The position numbers and the translations under genes were made by a program. The notes beneath the pieces are model-generated. The model ran no database searches. It was not told the origin of the DNA and saw nothing but the letters and a program-made list of their open reading frames with translations. A stretch of DNA of 5,685 nucleotides from an uncultured Eubacteriales bacterium (lineage in GTDB: Bacteria; Bacillota_A; Clostridia; Oscillospirales; Oscillospiraceae), in NCBI GenBank assembly GCA_900556015.1, contig USNH01000072.1, positions 1 to 5,685 on the forward strand. Reading direction: 5' to 3'. Shown piece after piece: positions 1-5,580 of the stretch. The first letter of the stretch is position 1, and every line of letters starts with the position of its first letter.

Positions 1-774
1 TGCCATCGCCGCGACAGTCGGCTTGAAGATGGTTTCCATGCACTCGGCCGCGATTTCGTCCGTGTAGAAGCGAGAGGGCGAGAACGCGCCCATGCCGCCG
101 GTGTTCGGGCCTTCGTCGTGGTCGTAGGCACGCTTGTGGTCCTGCGCGGAGGGCATGGTCTTGAGGTGCTTGCCGTCAACGAACGCCAGAACGGAAACCT
201 CCGGGCCGGTCAGGAACTCCTCGATGACCACGCGGGCACCCGCGCCGCCGAACGCACCGCCGTCGATTGCGTCCTTGACGGCCTCGATGGCTTCTTCCTC
301 GGTCATGGCGACGGTCACGCCCTTGCCGAGCGCCAGACCATCCGCCTTGACAACGATAGGCGCACCGTTCTTCTTGATGTACTCAATCGCGTCCGCCGAG
401 TTCTCGAAAACGGCATAGCCTGCGGTCGGGATATTGTACTTGTGCATCAGGTCCTTGGCGAAGGACTTGCTGCCCTCGATGATGGCGGCGTTCTTGCGCG
501 GGCCGAAGGCACGGATGCCCTCTGCCTCAAGCGCGTCAACCATGCCGAGCGCGAGCGGATCGTCCGGCGCGACCATGACGAGGTCAGGCTTGTGCTCCTT
601 GGCGAAAGCCACTACGCCGTCGATGTCGGTCGCCTTGATGGGCACGCACTCCGCCTCGGCCGCAATACCGCCGTTGCCCGGTGCACACCAGATGTAGTCC
701 ACCTTGGGGCTTTTCTTCAATGTATGGACGATGGCGTGCTCACGGCCGCCGCCGCCGATAACCAAAACTTTCAT
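1..774 (-). CDS. purD: Phosphoribosylamine--glycine ligase (GARS), N-terminal 258 residues; 3' end beyond the window
   Basis: PurD is the cytoplasmic ATP-grasp enzyme that joins glycine to 5-phosphoribosylamine, giving GAR in the second step of de novo purine synthesis. Visible: the N-terminal glycine-rich segment [12 protein letters not shown] (3-14), APGNGG (31-36), [14 protein letters not shown] (90-103), and the ATP-grasp core [15 protein letters not shown] (139-153), [14 protein letters not shown] (182-195) and [12 protein letters not shown] (222-233). The family is about 420 residues, so roughly 165 residues are missing only because the window ends. The canonical GPE..L motif reads APDDPL here (69-74), a conservative variant. 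The ATG directly follows the stop of the upstream membrane-protein gene (TAAATG), with a clear GGAGGAA ribosome binding site 6 nt upstream inside that gene. It is therefore co-transcribed with purH and the membrane protein. The identification is secure from several family motifs. Confidence 0.97.
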   Translation of the reverse strand, partial: MKVLVIGGGGREHAIVHTLKKSPKVDYIWCAPGNGGIAAEAECVPIKATDIDGVVAFAKEHKPDLVMVAPDDPLALGMVDALEAEGIRAFGPRKNAAIIEGSKSFAKDLMHKYNIPTAGYAVFENSADAIEYIKKNGAPIVVKADGLALGKGVTVAMTEEEAIEAVKDAIDGGAFGGAGARVVIEEFLTGPEVSVLAFVDGKHLKTMPSAQDHKRAYDHDEGPNTGGMGAFSPSRFYTDEIAAECMETIFKPTVAAMA

Positions 775-1308
775 TTATTGTTCCTCCGTTTGTAGGTATA
801 TGCGCTGTGCGCGGAACATTTCTACGATGAGTGCCACACCGCCGATGGAGATGAGGCTGTTCGCCAGTGTCCAGACGGTGTTGAACAGATAGTCGTTCAG
901 CCAGCCGGGTGCGCTCACGAGCACGAGGATGTAGCCAGCGCTCCAGACTGCCAGCAGTGCCCATTCGGGCAGTGTGCTGTGCTCGATCTTCTGCATCTGC
1001 TCTTTCACGCCCAGCAGCAGCATACAGCCGGTGAGCAGCAGCGGCACAAGGCCGATGTAATACAGCGCGATGCGGAGCAGTCCCACCGGGATAACGGCCG
1101 GGCCGAGCACGAGCGAGAACACCATCTTGACATCGGCGGCAACGCTCGCGCGCATATACCAGCGCGACACACCTTGCAGCGACAGCGCACCGGCCGAAAT
1201 GAGCCCGTATGCCAGCATTTGCAGCGCCCAGTTGTCCTTTGCGGCAAAGCTGAGCAGAAATCCGCCCGCCACAGCTAAATAGGCATAATACCCTTTGAGC
1301 AGTTTCAT
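775..1308 (-). CDS. Small integral membrane protein of unknown function within the purine operon
   Basis: I do not recognise a named family. The 177-residue product is very hydrophobic, with about five or six probable membrane segments: residues 7-23, 28-46, 61-80, 82-101, 115-133 and 141-163. Short charged linkers separate them, for example VKEQMQKIEHS at 101-111, and the C-terminus is polar (RAQRIYLQTEEQ). It has no signal peptidase site, cysteine cluster or catalytic motif that I can see. The start is the ATG overlapping the purH stop by one base (TAATG). There is no good Shine-Dalgarno ahead of it, which points to translation by re-initiation after PurH. The frame stays open upstream, but that stretch is antisense-like shadow of purH in another frame and has no membrane character. 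Its position between purH and purD suggests co-expression with purine synthesis. Whether it transports, regulates or merely sits there cannot be told. Confidence 0.85.
   Translation of the reverse strand: MKLLKGYYAYLAVAGGFLLSFAAKDNWALQMLAYGLISAGALSLQGVSRWYMRASVAADVKMVFSLVLGPAVIPVGLLRIALYYIGLVPLLLTGCMLLLGVKEQMQKIEHSTLPEWALLAVWSAGYILVLVSAPGWLNDYLFNTVWTLANSLISIGGVALIVEMFRAQRIYLQTEEQ
781..787 (-). promoter_or_regulatory. Ribosome binding site of purD inside the preceding gene
   Basis: On the minus strand this reads GGAGGAA, 6 nt before the purD ATG. It is formed by the last codons of the membrane protein gene (..Thr-Glu-Glu-Gln-stop). It fixes the purD start and shows that the two genes are read as one transcript. 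Confidence 0.85.
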
Positions 1309-2168
1309 TAGTGATGGAACAGGCGCATACCGGTGAACGCCATGGTGATGCCGTACTTGTTCGCGGTCTCGATCACGTTGTCGTCGCGGATGGAGCCGCC
1401 CGGCTGCACGATGTACTGAACGCCGGACTTGCGTGCGCGCTCTACGTTGTCGCCGAACGGGAAGAATGCGTCCGAGCCGACGGTCACGCCGGTGTTCTTC
1501 GCGATCCATGCCTTCTTTTCCTCCGCGGTCAGCACTTCCGGCTTTACCTTGAAGGTCTTCTGCCATACGCCGTCCGCGAGGACATCCTCGTACTCGTCCG
1601 AGGTATAAACGTCGATGGCGTTGTCGCGGTCGGGGCGGCGGATGCCGTCAACGAACTGGAGGCCGAGCACCTTCGGATGCTGACGGACGAACCAGTTGTC
1701 CGCCTTGTTGCCCGCGAGACGGGTGCAGTGGATACGGCTCTGCTGACCTGCGCCGACGCCGATGGTCATGCCGTCCTTGACGTAGGAGAGGAATTCCTCA
1801 CCCAGCGAGTCAACGACCGGCATTTTTCCCGGCTGGAGCCATACGTCGGCGAGAATCGCCCCGGCGGCTGCCAGAGAGTCGATGGGGTTGGCGAACAGCA
1901 TGCACGCCGGCTGCCGGTCCATCGCGCACGCGCAGTAGAGGACGAGGCCGCCCGTGGTCGAGCCGATGGTCTGCGGCAGGCAGAGCGCCTTGCCGGCCAT
2001 GGGCTTGCCGTAGAGGTCGGGGTTATTCTGGTCGCCGCATTTTACCTGCTTGTCGCCGAACATCATGGCCATCTGATAGCTGGCCAGGGTGTTGAAGCCG
2101 CCATGACTGACAAGCGCTTCCGCTTTACACGTGCCGGGCACGACCACGCGGCCCTTGAACTGCTTCAT
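1308..2168 (-). CDS. Hybrid ORF: aconitase X small (swivel, DUF126) subunit joined in frame to the C-terminal part of PurH
   Basis: Residues 1 to about 130 are a nearly complete AcnX type II small subunit: FKGRVVVPG (4-12), [19 protein letters not shown] (47-65), the active-site-loop-like GSTTGG (69-74), then [16 protein letters not shown] (95-110) and [12 protein letters not shown] (116-127). From about residue 129 the sequence is the end of AICAR formyltransferase: [17 protein letters not shown] (137-153), [11 protein letters not shown] (178-188), [11 protein letters not shown] (231-241), [13 protein letters not shown] (255-267), and the typical terminus [11 protein letters not shown]. An unfused clostridial PurH is close to 390 residues, and the missing part carries the catalytic Lys-His region. 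The hybrid should therefore have no formyltransferase activity. The swivel domain lacks only its last few residues. The chosen ATG has AAAGGAGGG upstream and starts one base after the large-subunit stop. Both halves are securely identified. The physical reality of the fusion is doubtful, and misassembly or recombination is likelier. Confidence 0.9.
   Translation of the reverse strand: MKQFKGRVVVPGTCKAEALVSHGGFNTLASYQMAMMFGDKQVKCGDQNNPDLYGKPMAGKALCLPQTIGSTTGGLVLYCACAMDRQPACMLFANPIDSLAAAGAILADVWLQPGKMPVVDSLGEEFLSYVKDGMTIGVGAGQQSRIHCTRLAGNKADNWFVRQHPKVLGLQFVDGIRRPDRDNAIDVYTSDEYEDVLADGVWQKTFKVKPEVLTAEEKKAWIAKNTGVTVGSDAFFPFGDNVERARKSGVQYIVQPGGSIRDDNVIETANKYGITMAFTGMRLFHH
1761..1784 (-). other. Junction between AcnX small subunit and PurH sequence
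   Basis: These bases encode YVKDGMTI. The residues before it (DSLGEEFLS) are AcnX small-subunit sequence and those after it ([11 protein letters not shown]) are PurH. The segment itself fits both families: AcnX small subunits usually end in a strand like this plus a few residues, and PurH commonly has a Y-x-KDG-x-x-IG stretch just before [10 protein letters not shown] shared short string is where an assembler graph, or illegitimate recombination, would switch between two genes. The exact breakpoint cannot be placed inside the stretch from this sequence alone. Confidence 0.75.
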
Positions 2169-2169
2169 A

Positions 2170-3447
2170 TCACTTGCCCTCCTTTCCCGCCAGGATGTCC
2201 AGTATCTCCGCATCGGTGTAGTAACGGGCGCTGGTGTAGGTGCGGAGCTTGTTGGAGCTGGTGATGACCGCCTTCTTCTTGCACAGGGGGTTGTTCATAT
2301 ACATCAGCGGGCAGATGTAGCTGAGGATGACGCCCATGCTTTGCAGCTTGTAGCCCTCCACCGTGTTTTCAAACGCCTTCAGCACGGCGGGAGCGGCGGT
2401 GAACACCGTGGGCACAGCCACCGTCAGGCGGCCCTGCTGCCGCAGCGCGTCGGACAGCTTCTCCGTCCAGTCGCGGAGCTGCTCCAGCGTCAGGTGAGGA
2501 CAGCCCACGAAGCACAGCTCCGGCTTGGCGTTGGGGTCTTTCCAGATGACGGGGTAAGCGGCCTTGACCCGCTCCAGCTCCGCGTCGTCGATGACGTAGG
2601 TCTGATAGCCCTCCCGCAGCAGGGATTCGCCCTGCTCCCTGGCCTCCGGGGTCAGGTTTTCGATGTGGTACAGGCCCACCGCGCCGTTGGAGGCGGTGGC
2701 CGCGCCGAAATCCTTCAGGTAGGCGCAGGCCTCGTCGGTGAGCTCCGTGCCCAGCCAGGTATCCAGTCCGCGGACGTAGGGCACGTCCTCCATGACCTTC
2801 ATGCCGATGGCAGAGCCGAGGAGCTGGGCCTCGGGACGGCGGGTGCATTTCACCTCCACCAGCCAGTGGGCCTTGCGCCCCTCGTCGGTGAGCAGGCCGA
2901 ACTCCGGCACGAAGCCGGCGATGCTGCCCATCAGCTCCAGCATACCGCTGTTGCGGTTGCAGCGTGCGCCCAGCACGGAGTTGGCATAGACCACGGCGGA
3001 GGACTCCGCCCAGCTGAGGATGTCGCCCTTGGCGGGCTTGTTGCCCACCTGATCCAGGTAACAGGTGCAGGTGTAGCCGCTGTCGTCGGTGATGCCCAGC
3101 TTGCGGAGCTGCTCCTCGTAGCGCGCCTGCTGGGTATACATGATCTTGCGGAAGACGATGTCCTCCAGCAGACTGGTGGGGACATTCTTGTCCAAAGGCC
3201 GGGGGTCGGCGGTGAATTTCTGACCGCTGGTGAGGCCCGCCTCGATGAGGCGGTCGTACAGGTCGTAGACCGGCTTCATCACCGCCAGGCCGAAGGAGAT
3301 GACGGTGTGGCCGTACTGGCTGGTGACGGGGACCATGCGCTGCGCGCCGAAGGTGTCGCCGTACATGACCAGGGTCTTGACCACCTTGGCCATGGTCTCG
3401 CCCTGCGCGCCGTCCAGTAACGCCTGCTGCTGGGGTGTCAACTGCAT
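2170..3447 (-). CDS. Aconitase X (type II) large catalytic subunit
   Basis: The 425-residue product is the Fe-S catalytic subunit of aconitase X, a dehydratase family that pairs with the DUF126 swivel subunit encoded next. Visible family features: an N-terminal [20 protein letters not shown] (23-42), [13 protein letters not shown] (126-138), [23 protein letters not shown] (146-168, mostly invariant in AcnX), [12 protein letters not shown] (313-324) and [10 protein letters not shown] (378-387). Cys127 or Cys129, Cys316 and Cys379 are plausible cluster ligands. This is my assignment by motif position and was not aligned. Characterised relatives are archaeal mevalonate-5-phosphate dehydratase and bacterial cis-3-hydroxy-L-proline dehydratase. 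No neighbour here decides the substrate. The ATG at 3447 has AAAAGGAA upstream with a 9-nt spacer. An in-frame GTG three codons earlier overlaps that site and is rejected. The stop lies one base before the small-subunit ATG, as expected for co-translated subunits. Confidence 0.93.
   Translation of the reverse strand: MQLTPQQQALLDGAQGETMAKVVKTLVMYGDTFGAQRMVPVTSQYGHTVISFGLAVMKPVYDLYDRLIEAGLTSGQKFTADPRPLDKNVPTSLLEDIVFRKIMYTQQARYEEQLRKLGITDDSGYTCTCYLDQVGNKPAKGDILSWAESSAVVYANSVLGARCNRNSGMLELMGSIAGFVPEFGLLTDEGRKAHWLVEVKCTRRPEAQLLGSAIGMKVMEDVPYVRGLDTWLGTELTDEACAYLKDFGAATASNGAVGLYHIENLTPEAREQGESLLREGYQTYVIDDAELERVKAAYPVIWKDPNAKPELCFVGCPHLTLEQLRDWTEKLSDALRQQGRLTVAVPTVFTAAPAVLKAFENTVEGYKLQSMGVILSYICPLMYMNNPLCKKKAVITSSNKLRTYTSARYYTDAEILDILAGKEGK
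2177..2185 (-). promoter_or_regulatory. Ribosome binding site of the AcnX small subunit
   Basis: The minus strand reads AAAGGAGGG, with the AGGAGG core 9 nt from the ATG at 2168. It overlaps the last codons of the large subunit. It selects MKQFKGR as the start over an upstream in-frame start about 15 codons earlier, which would lie inside the large-subunit gene. Confidence 0.8.
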
Positions 3448-3489
3448 AGAAACCACTTCCTTTTCTCAGAATGGTGTAGTGCTGGGTCT

Positions 3490-3518
3490 ATTGTACCAGC
3501 GGCGGCGGAGAAAGTCAA
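3490..3518 (-). promoter_or_regulatory. Sigma-70-type promoter of the AcnX operon
   Basis: On the minus strand, TTGACT (3513-3518) and TACAAT (3490-3495) are separated by exactly 17 bp. Both hexamers match the consensus at five of six positions. Transcription would begin near 3483, leaving a leader of about 35 nt before the large-subunit ATG. A short inverted repeat, GCTGG-N10-CCAGC (3481-3500), surrounds the -10 box. Confidence 0.85.
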
Positions 3519-3519
3519 C

Positions 3520-3548
3520 TTGACGGACGGCGGGAAGTGGGCTATACT
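3520..3548 (+). promoter_or_regulatory. Sigma-70-type promoter of the CorA-family gene
   Basis: TTGACG (3520-3525) and TATACT (3543-3548) are separated by exactly 17 bp. Transcription would begin near 3555, about 20 nt before the ATG at 3576. The -35 box is one base from the -35 box of the opposing AcnX promoter. This placement also rules out a GTG at 3537 as the start codon of the gene, because that codon would lie in the spacer. Confidence 0.85.
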
Positions 3549-3575
3549 GGCGGCAGACGAAAGGACGGTGGCGAT

Positions 3576-4421
3576 ATGCAGGCGGTGCTGCTGTGGAAGG
3601 ATATGGCCCAGGTGGCGGACAGGATGGACAAGGCCGTATTTCAGTATGTGGAGGCCCATCAGGCGGAGAGCTTTGAGACCTTCGACACGTTCGACCTGCT
3701 GGCCTTTGACTGGTACGACGTTCACAAGGGCGGGAAATCGGACAAGATACTGGTCTACATCGACCGGGAGGATCTGTTCTTCTTCTGCCGGGGCGAGGCG
3801 GCGGAGCAGTATGTCCGCGGCGCGGTGCAGGGACTGACCGCCGGCGGCGCGGTGGAGAACCAGCCGCTTCTGTATCGGTTCTTCGCGGGACTGTTCAGAG
3901 AGGACATGGCGTATCTTGAAAAGCTGGAGGCCCGCATCAACGAGGGCGAGAGCGTGATCCTGGAGGGCAGGGCCAAGGAGGACGCGCCCAAGCGCATCTC
4001 CGCGTGGCGGCGGGAGCTGCTGCGGCTGAAGCGGTACTATGAGCAGCTGGACACCATATTCGATGAAGTATGCGACAACGACAACGGACTGCTGGCGGAG
4101 GATATTCTGCGGCGGCTGGCGGTGCTGGGACGGCGGACGGATCGCTATTTGCAGAAGGTCTGCTCCCTACAGGAGCTGGTGGCGCAGCTGCGGGAGGCGT
4201 ATCAGTCGCAGCTGGCCATCCAGCAGAACGACCTGATGCGGGTGTTCACCATCGTGACGGTGCTGTTTCTGCCGCTGACCCTGATCACCGGCTGGTTCGG
4301 CATGAACTTTGTGAATATGCCGGAGCTTCAGTCCGCCTGGGGCTATCCGGCCATCATCGCCGCCAGTGTGCTGCTGGTGGCGGGGCTGTTGTGGTTCTTC
4401 AAGCATAAAAAGTGGCTGTGA
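3576..4421 (+). CDS. CorA-family divalent metal ion transporter (short form)
   Basis: The 281-residue protein has the CorA layout: a cytoplasmic alpha/beta N-terminal domain (about 1-105, including KILVYIDREDLFFFCRG at 57-73), a long charged helical stalk (about 108-222), then two membrane helices at the C-terminus. TM1 spans about 223-241 (FTIVTVLFLPLTLITGWF) and ends in the signature GMNF (242-245). TM2 is about 256-275, followed by the basic tail KHKKWL. The GMN motif is the Mg2+ selectivity loop of CorA pentamers, so uptake of Mg2+ or another divalent ion in the cytoplasmic membrane is expected. It is somewhat shorter than classical CorA (about 315), mainly in the N-terminal domain. The ATG at 3576 is preceded by AAGGA (3561-3565) and lies about 20 nt after the inferred transcription start. 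It is monocistronic, running divergently from AcnX and convergently with the flavodoxin operon. The exact ion is not determined by the sequence. Confidence 0.93.
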   Translation: MQAVLLWKDMAQVADRMDKAVFQYVEAHQAESFETFDTFDLLAFDWYDVHKGGKSDKILVYIDREDLFFFCRGEAAEQYVRGAVQGLTAGGAVENQPLLYRFFAGLFREDMAYLEKLEARINEGESVILEGRAKEDAPKRISAWRRELLRLKRYYEQLDTIFDEVCDNDNGLLAEDILRRLAVLGRRTDRYLQKVCSLQELVAQLREAYQSQLAIQQNDLMRVFTIVTVLFLPLTLITGWFGMNFVNMPELQSAWGYPAIIAASVLLVAGLLWFFKHKKWL

Positions 4422-4430
4422 AACGAAATA

Positions 4431-4470
4431 AGAGAGCATCCCCCGCGGGGGATGCTCTCTTGCTTTGTTT
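4431..4470. terminator. Strong, probably bidirectional rho-independent terminator
   Basis: Positions 4431-4460 form a perfect 30-nt palindrome: AGAGAGCATCCCCCG on the left arm and its exact complement on the right. It folds to a 13-bp stem with a four-base loop. It begins 9 nt after the CorA stop and is followed by a T-rich tract (4461-4470). On the other strand the bases beyond the hairpin (4421-4430) read TATTTCGTTT, which is T-rich enough to serve the converging flavodoxin operon too. Confidence 0.93.
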
Positions 4471-4570
4471 ACCGATCCAGCGCCGCGGCGGCCAGCAGCA
4501 CAGTCAGCGCCGGCAGCAGCGTCTGTCCGCGGTGGTGCAGGCGGCGGCACAGGAGCTCCAAAGCGGTCAT
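4469..4570 (-). CDS. Candidate 33-residue hydrophobic small protein coupled to the flavodoxin
   Basis: This ORF starts with an ATG that overlaps the flavodoxin stop in the arrangement ATGA, which is typical of translational coupling. It ends with TAA just ahead of the terminator hairpin. The product begins MTALELLCRRLHHRGQ, a basic, amphipathic-looking start with one cysteine (Cys8). It continues into a hydrophobic stretch LLPALTVLLAAAAL (18-31) and ends DR. That is the shape of a short membrane-associated peptide. I know no named family for it. For: exact ATGA coupling, good use of the space between stop and terminator, and codons (CTG, GCG, CGC) like its neighbours. Against: it is very short, has no Shine-Dalgarno of its own, and GC-rich DNA often gives Leu/Ala-rich chance ORFs. 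Confidence 0.45.
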   Translation of the reverse strand: MTALELLCRRLHHRGQTLLPALTVLLAAAALDR

Positions 4571-4992
4571 TCCGCCAGGGCCTTGCCCAGCGTGCGGCAG
4601 GCCTCCAGGGCCGCGTCGTCCGGCGCTTCGCAGCAGGTCACGCTGTCGCAGGCCAGGTTGACGCCGGCGTTTCCGCAGTCCGTCTCCCAGTCACGCATCC
4701 ACTGGCCGTCACCCCAGCCGTAAGAGCCAAACAGCGCCACGGACTTGCCGCCCAGGCGGTTCTTGCACTCGTCGAACATGGGCTGGAACTCCATCTCCTC
4801 CAGCACCTCGCTGCCCATGGCGGGGCAGCCGAAGGCGATGGCGGCGTAGCCGCCCAGGTCGGCGGCGTTCACCTGGTCCACCGTCAGCAGGGACGCCTCC
4901 GCGCCGGCGGACTTCATGCCCTCCAGGACAGCGTTGGCCATAGCCTCGGTGTTGCCCGTGCCGCTCCAATAGATCACAGCAGTCTTTTTCAT
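4567..4992 (-). CDS. Short-chain flavodoxin
   Basis: The 141-residue protein is a complete short-chain flavodoxin, a soluble FMN-binding electron carrier. Visible: beta-1 KKTAVIYWS running into the FMN-phosphate loop SGTGNTE (10-16), the loop after beta-3 FGCPAMGSEVLEE (54-66), and the 90s loop FGSYGWGDGQWM (88-99), which supplies aromatic residues to the flavin ring. Length fits the family (about 140). It carries five cysteines in the second half (C106, C115, C120, C121, C132), including an adjacent pair C120-C121. The ATG has AAAGGAAA eight nt upstream in the 19-nt gap after the DUF3793 gene, so the two are co-transcribed. Its stop overlaps a 33-codon ORF. Flavodoxins of this kind replace ferredoxin under iron shortage in many anaerobes. 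That role is an inference here, as no Fur box is visible within the window. Confidence 0.96.
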   Translation of the reverse strand: MKKTAVIYWSGTGNTEAMANAVLEGMKSAGAEASLLTVDQVNAADLGGYAAIAFGCPAMGSEVLEEMEFQPMFDECKNRLGGKSVALFGSYGWGDGQWMRDWETDCGNAGVNLACDSVTCCEAPDDAALEACRTLGKALAE

Positions 4993-5011
4993 AGTATGTG
5001 TTTCCTTTCTT

Positions 5012-5563
5012 TCACCCTGCCACGGCCAGCTGCTCAATGGTGGCGCCGGCCTGCCAGAGTCGGTAATATGTGTCCGTGCAGCGCTTGAACCGGGCAAACA
5101 TCCGCTGTGCCCGGTGCTCGTCTCCGTAGACCTTCCACAGCCCCGCGCACTTGTAGTTGCAGGCATGGTTGTCCACGAAGCCCTTCACGTCCTCAGGAGG
5201 GTAGCTGAGGAACAGGCCGATCTCGTGGGGAAAGTCTCCGCCCTGCCGCAGGCGGCGGATCAGGGTGGCCACGCAGCGCCCGCAGCTTGCGCCGTCGTAC
5301 CCCGCCCGGGTCAGGATGTCACGGGCCAGCGCGTCGCTGAGATCGCGGCGCAGCGTGGCGGGACGGTAGAGGTACAGCAGCGCGCTGCCCGGCGTGAAGC
5401 GCAGCGGCAGCAGGCACAGGCCCTTGGGCGAAAGGCGGCGGTTGAGACTACGCACCTGGCACAGCAGCTCTTCCCGGCTGCTGCAGGGACAGGGAAACAG
5501 GCTGCCGGTCTTGATACCGGCCAGGGTGGGCGCGCACTGGCGCACCATCAGTTCTTCGGACAT
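5012..5563 (-). CDS. DUF3793 family protein
   Basis: The 183-residue protein matches the Firmicutes DUF3793 family as I recall it, chiefly by its second half: FPHEIGLFLSYPPEDVKGFV (111-130), NYKCAGLWKVYGD (136-148) and a C-terminal F.RCT..Y (about 159-167). The function of the family is not established. Ten cysteines are present (10, 25, 27, 35, 50, 94, 97, 135, 139, 162), with pairs CPC (25-27), CGRC (94-97) and CNYKC (135-139). This is suggestive of metal or Fe-S binding but unproven. It has no signal peptide or membrane segment and is probably cytoplasmic. The ATG at 5563 is preceded by AGGGGAGGG. A GTG seven codons upstream would contain that site and is unlikely. It sits 17 nt after an upstream gene and 19 nt before the flavodoxin, an arrangement that fits a redox- or iron-linked operon. 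Confidence 0.88.
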   Translation of the reverse strand: MSEELMVRQCAPTLAGIKTGSLFPCPCSSREELLCQVRSLNRRLSPKGLCLLPLRFTPGSALLYLYRPATLRRDLSDALARDILTRAGYDGASCGRCVATLIRRLRQGGDFPHEIGLFLSYPPEDVKGFVDNHACNYKCAGLWKVYGDEHRAQRMFARFKRCTDTYYRLWQAGATIEQLAVAG

Positions 5564-5580
5564 GGTATCCCTCCCCTTTT

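Noticed and set aside
118..795. A 225-codon plus-strand open frame opposite purD
   Set aside because: The opposite strand is unmistakably PurD, and the plus-strand translation has no recognisable domain.
1309..1566. Longer N-terminus for the membrane protein
   Set aside because: The extension is arginine-rich out-of-frame shadow of PurH. The ATG overlapping the PurH stop gives a coherent membrane protein.
1308..2168. A novel bifunctional AcnX-PurH enzyme
   Set aside because: The PurH portion lacks its N-terminal catalytic half, and the join falls in a stretch common to both families. A chimera explains it with fewer assumptions.
1311..2264. A 317-codon plus-strand open frame opposite the AcnX-small/PurH ORF
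   Set aside because: It is antisense shadow. The minus strand reads as well-conserved AcnX and PurH sequence across the whole stretch.
2131..3420. A 429-codon open frame on the plus strand opposite the AcnX large subunit
   Set aside because: It is the antisense of a clearly recognised gene in GC-rich DNA. Its translation is low-complexity (His, Val, Gln, Gly rich) with no family motif.
3537..3575. Upstream GTG start for the CorA-family gene
   Set aside because: It lies between the -35 and -10 boxes of the inferred promoter, upstream of the expected transcription start.
3438..3725. A 95-codon minus-strand open frame across the intergenic region and the start of the CorA gene
   Set aside because: It overlaps the divergent promoters and CorA coding sequence and has no ribosome binding site or motif.
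4167..4550. A 127-codon minus-strand open frame spanning the terminator
   Set aside because: It reads through the perfect terminator palindrome and antisense to the end of the CorA gene. The 33-codon ORF in another frame fits the operon layout better.
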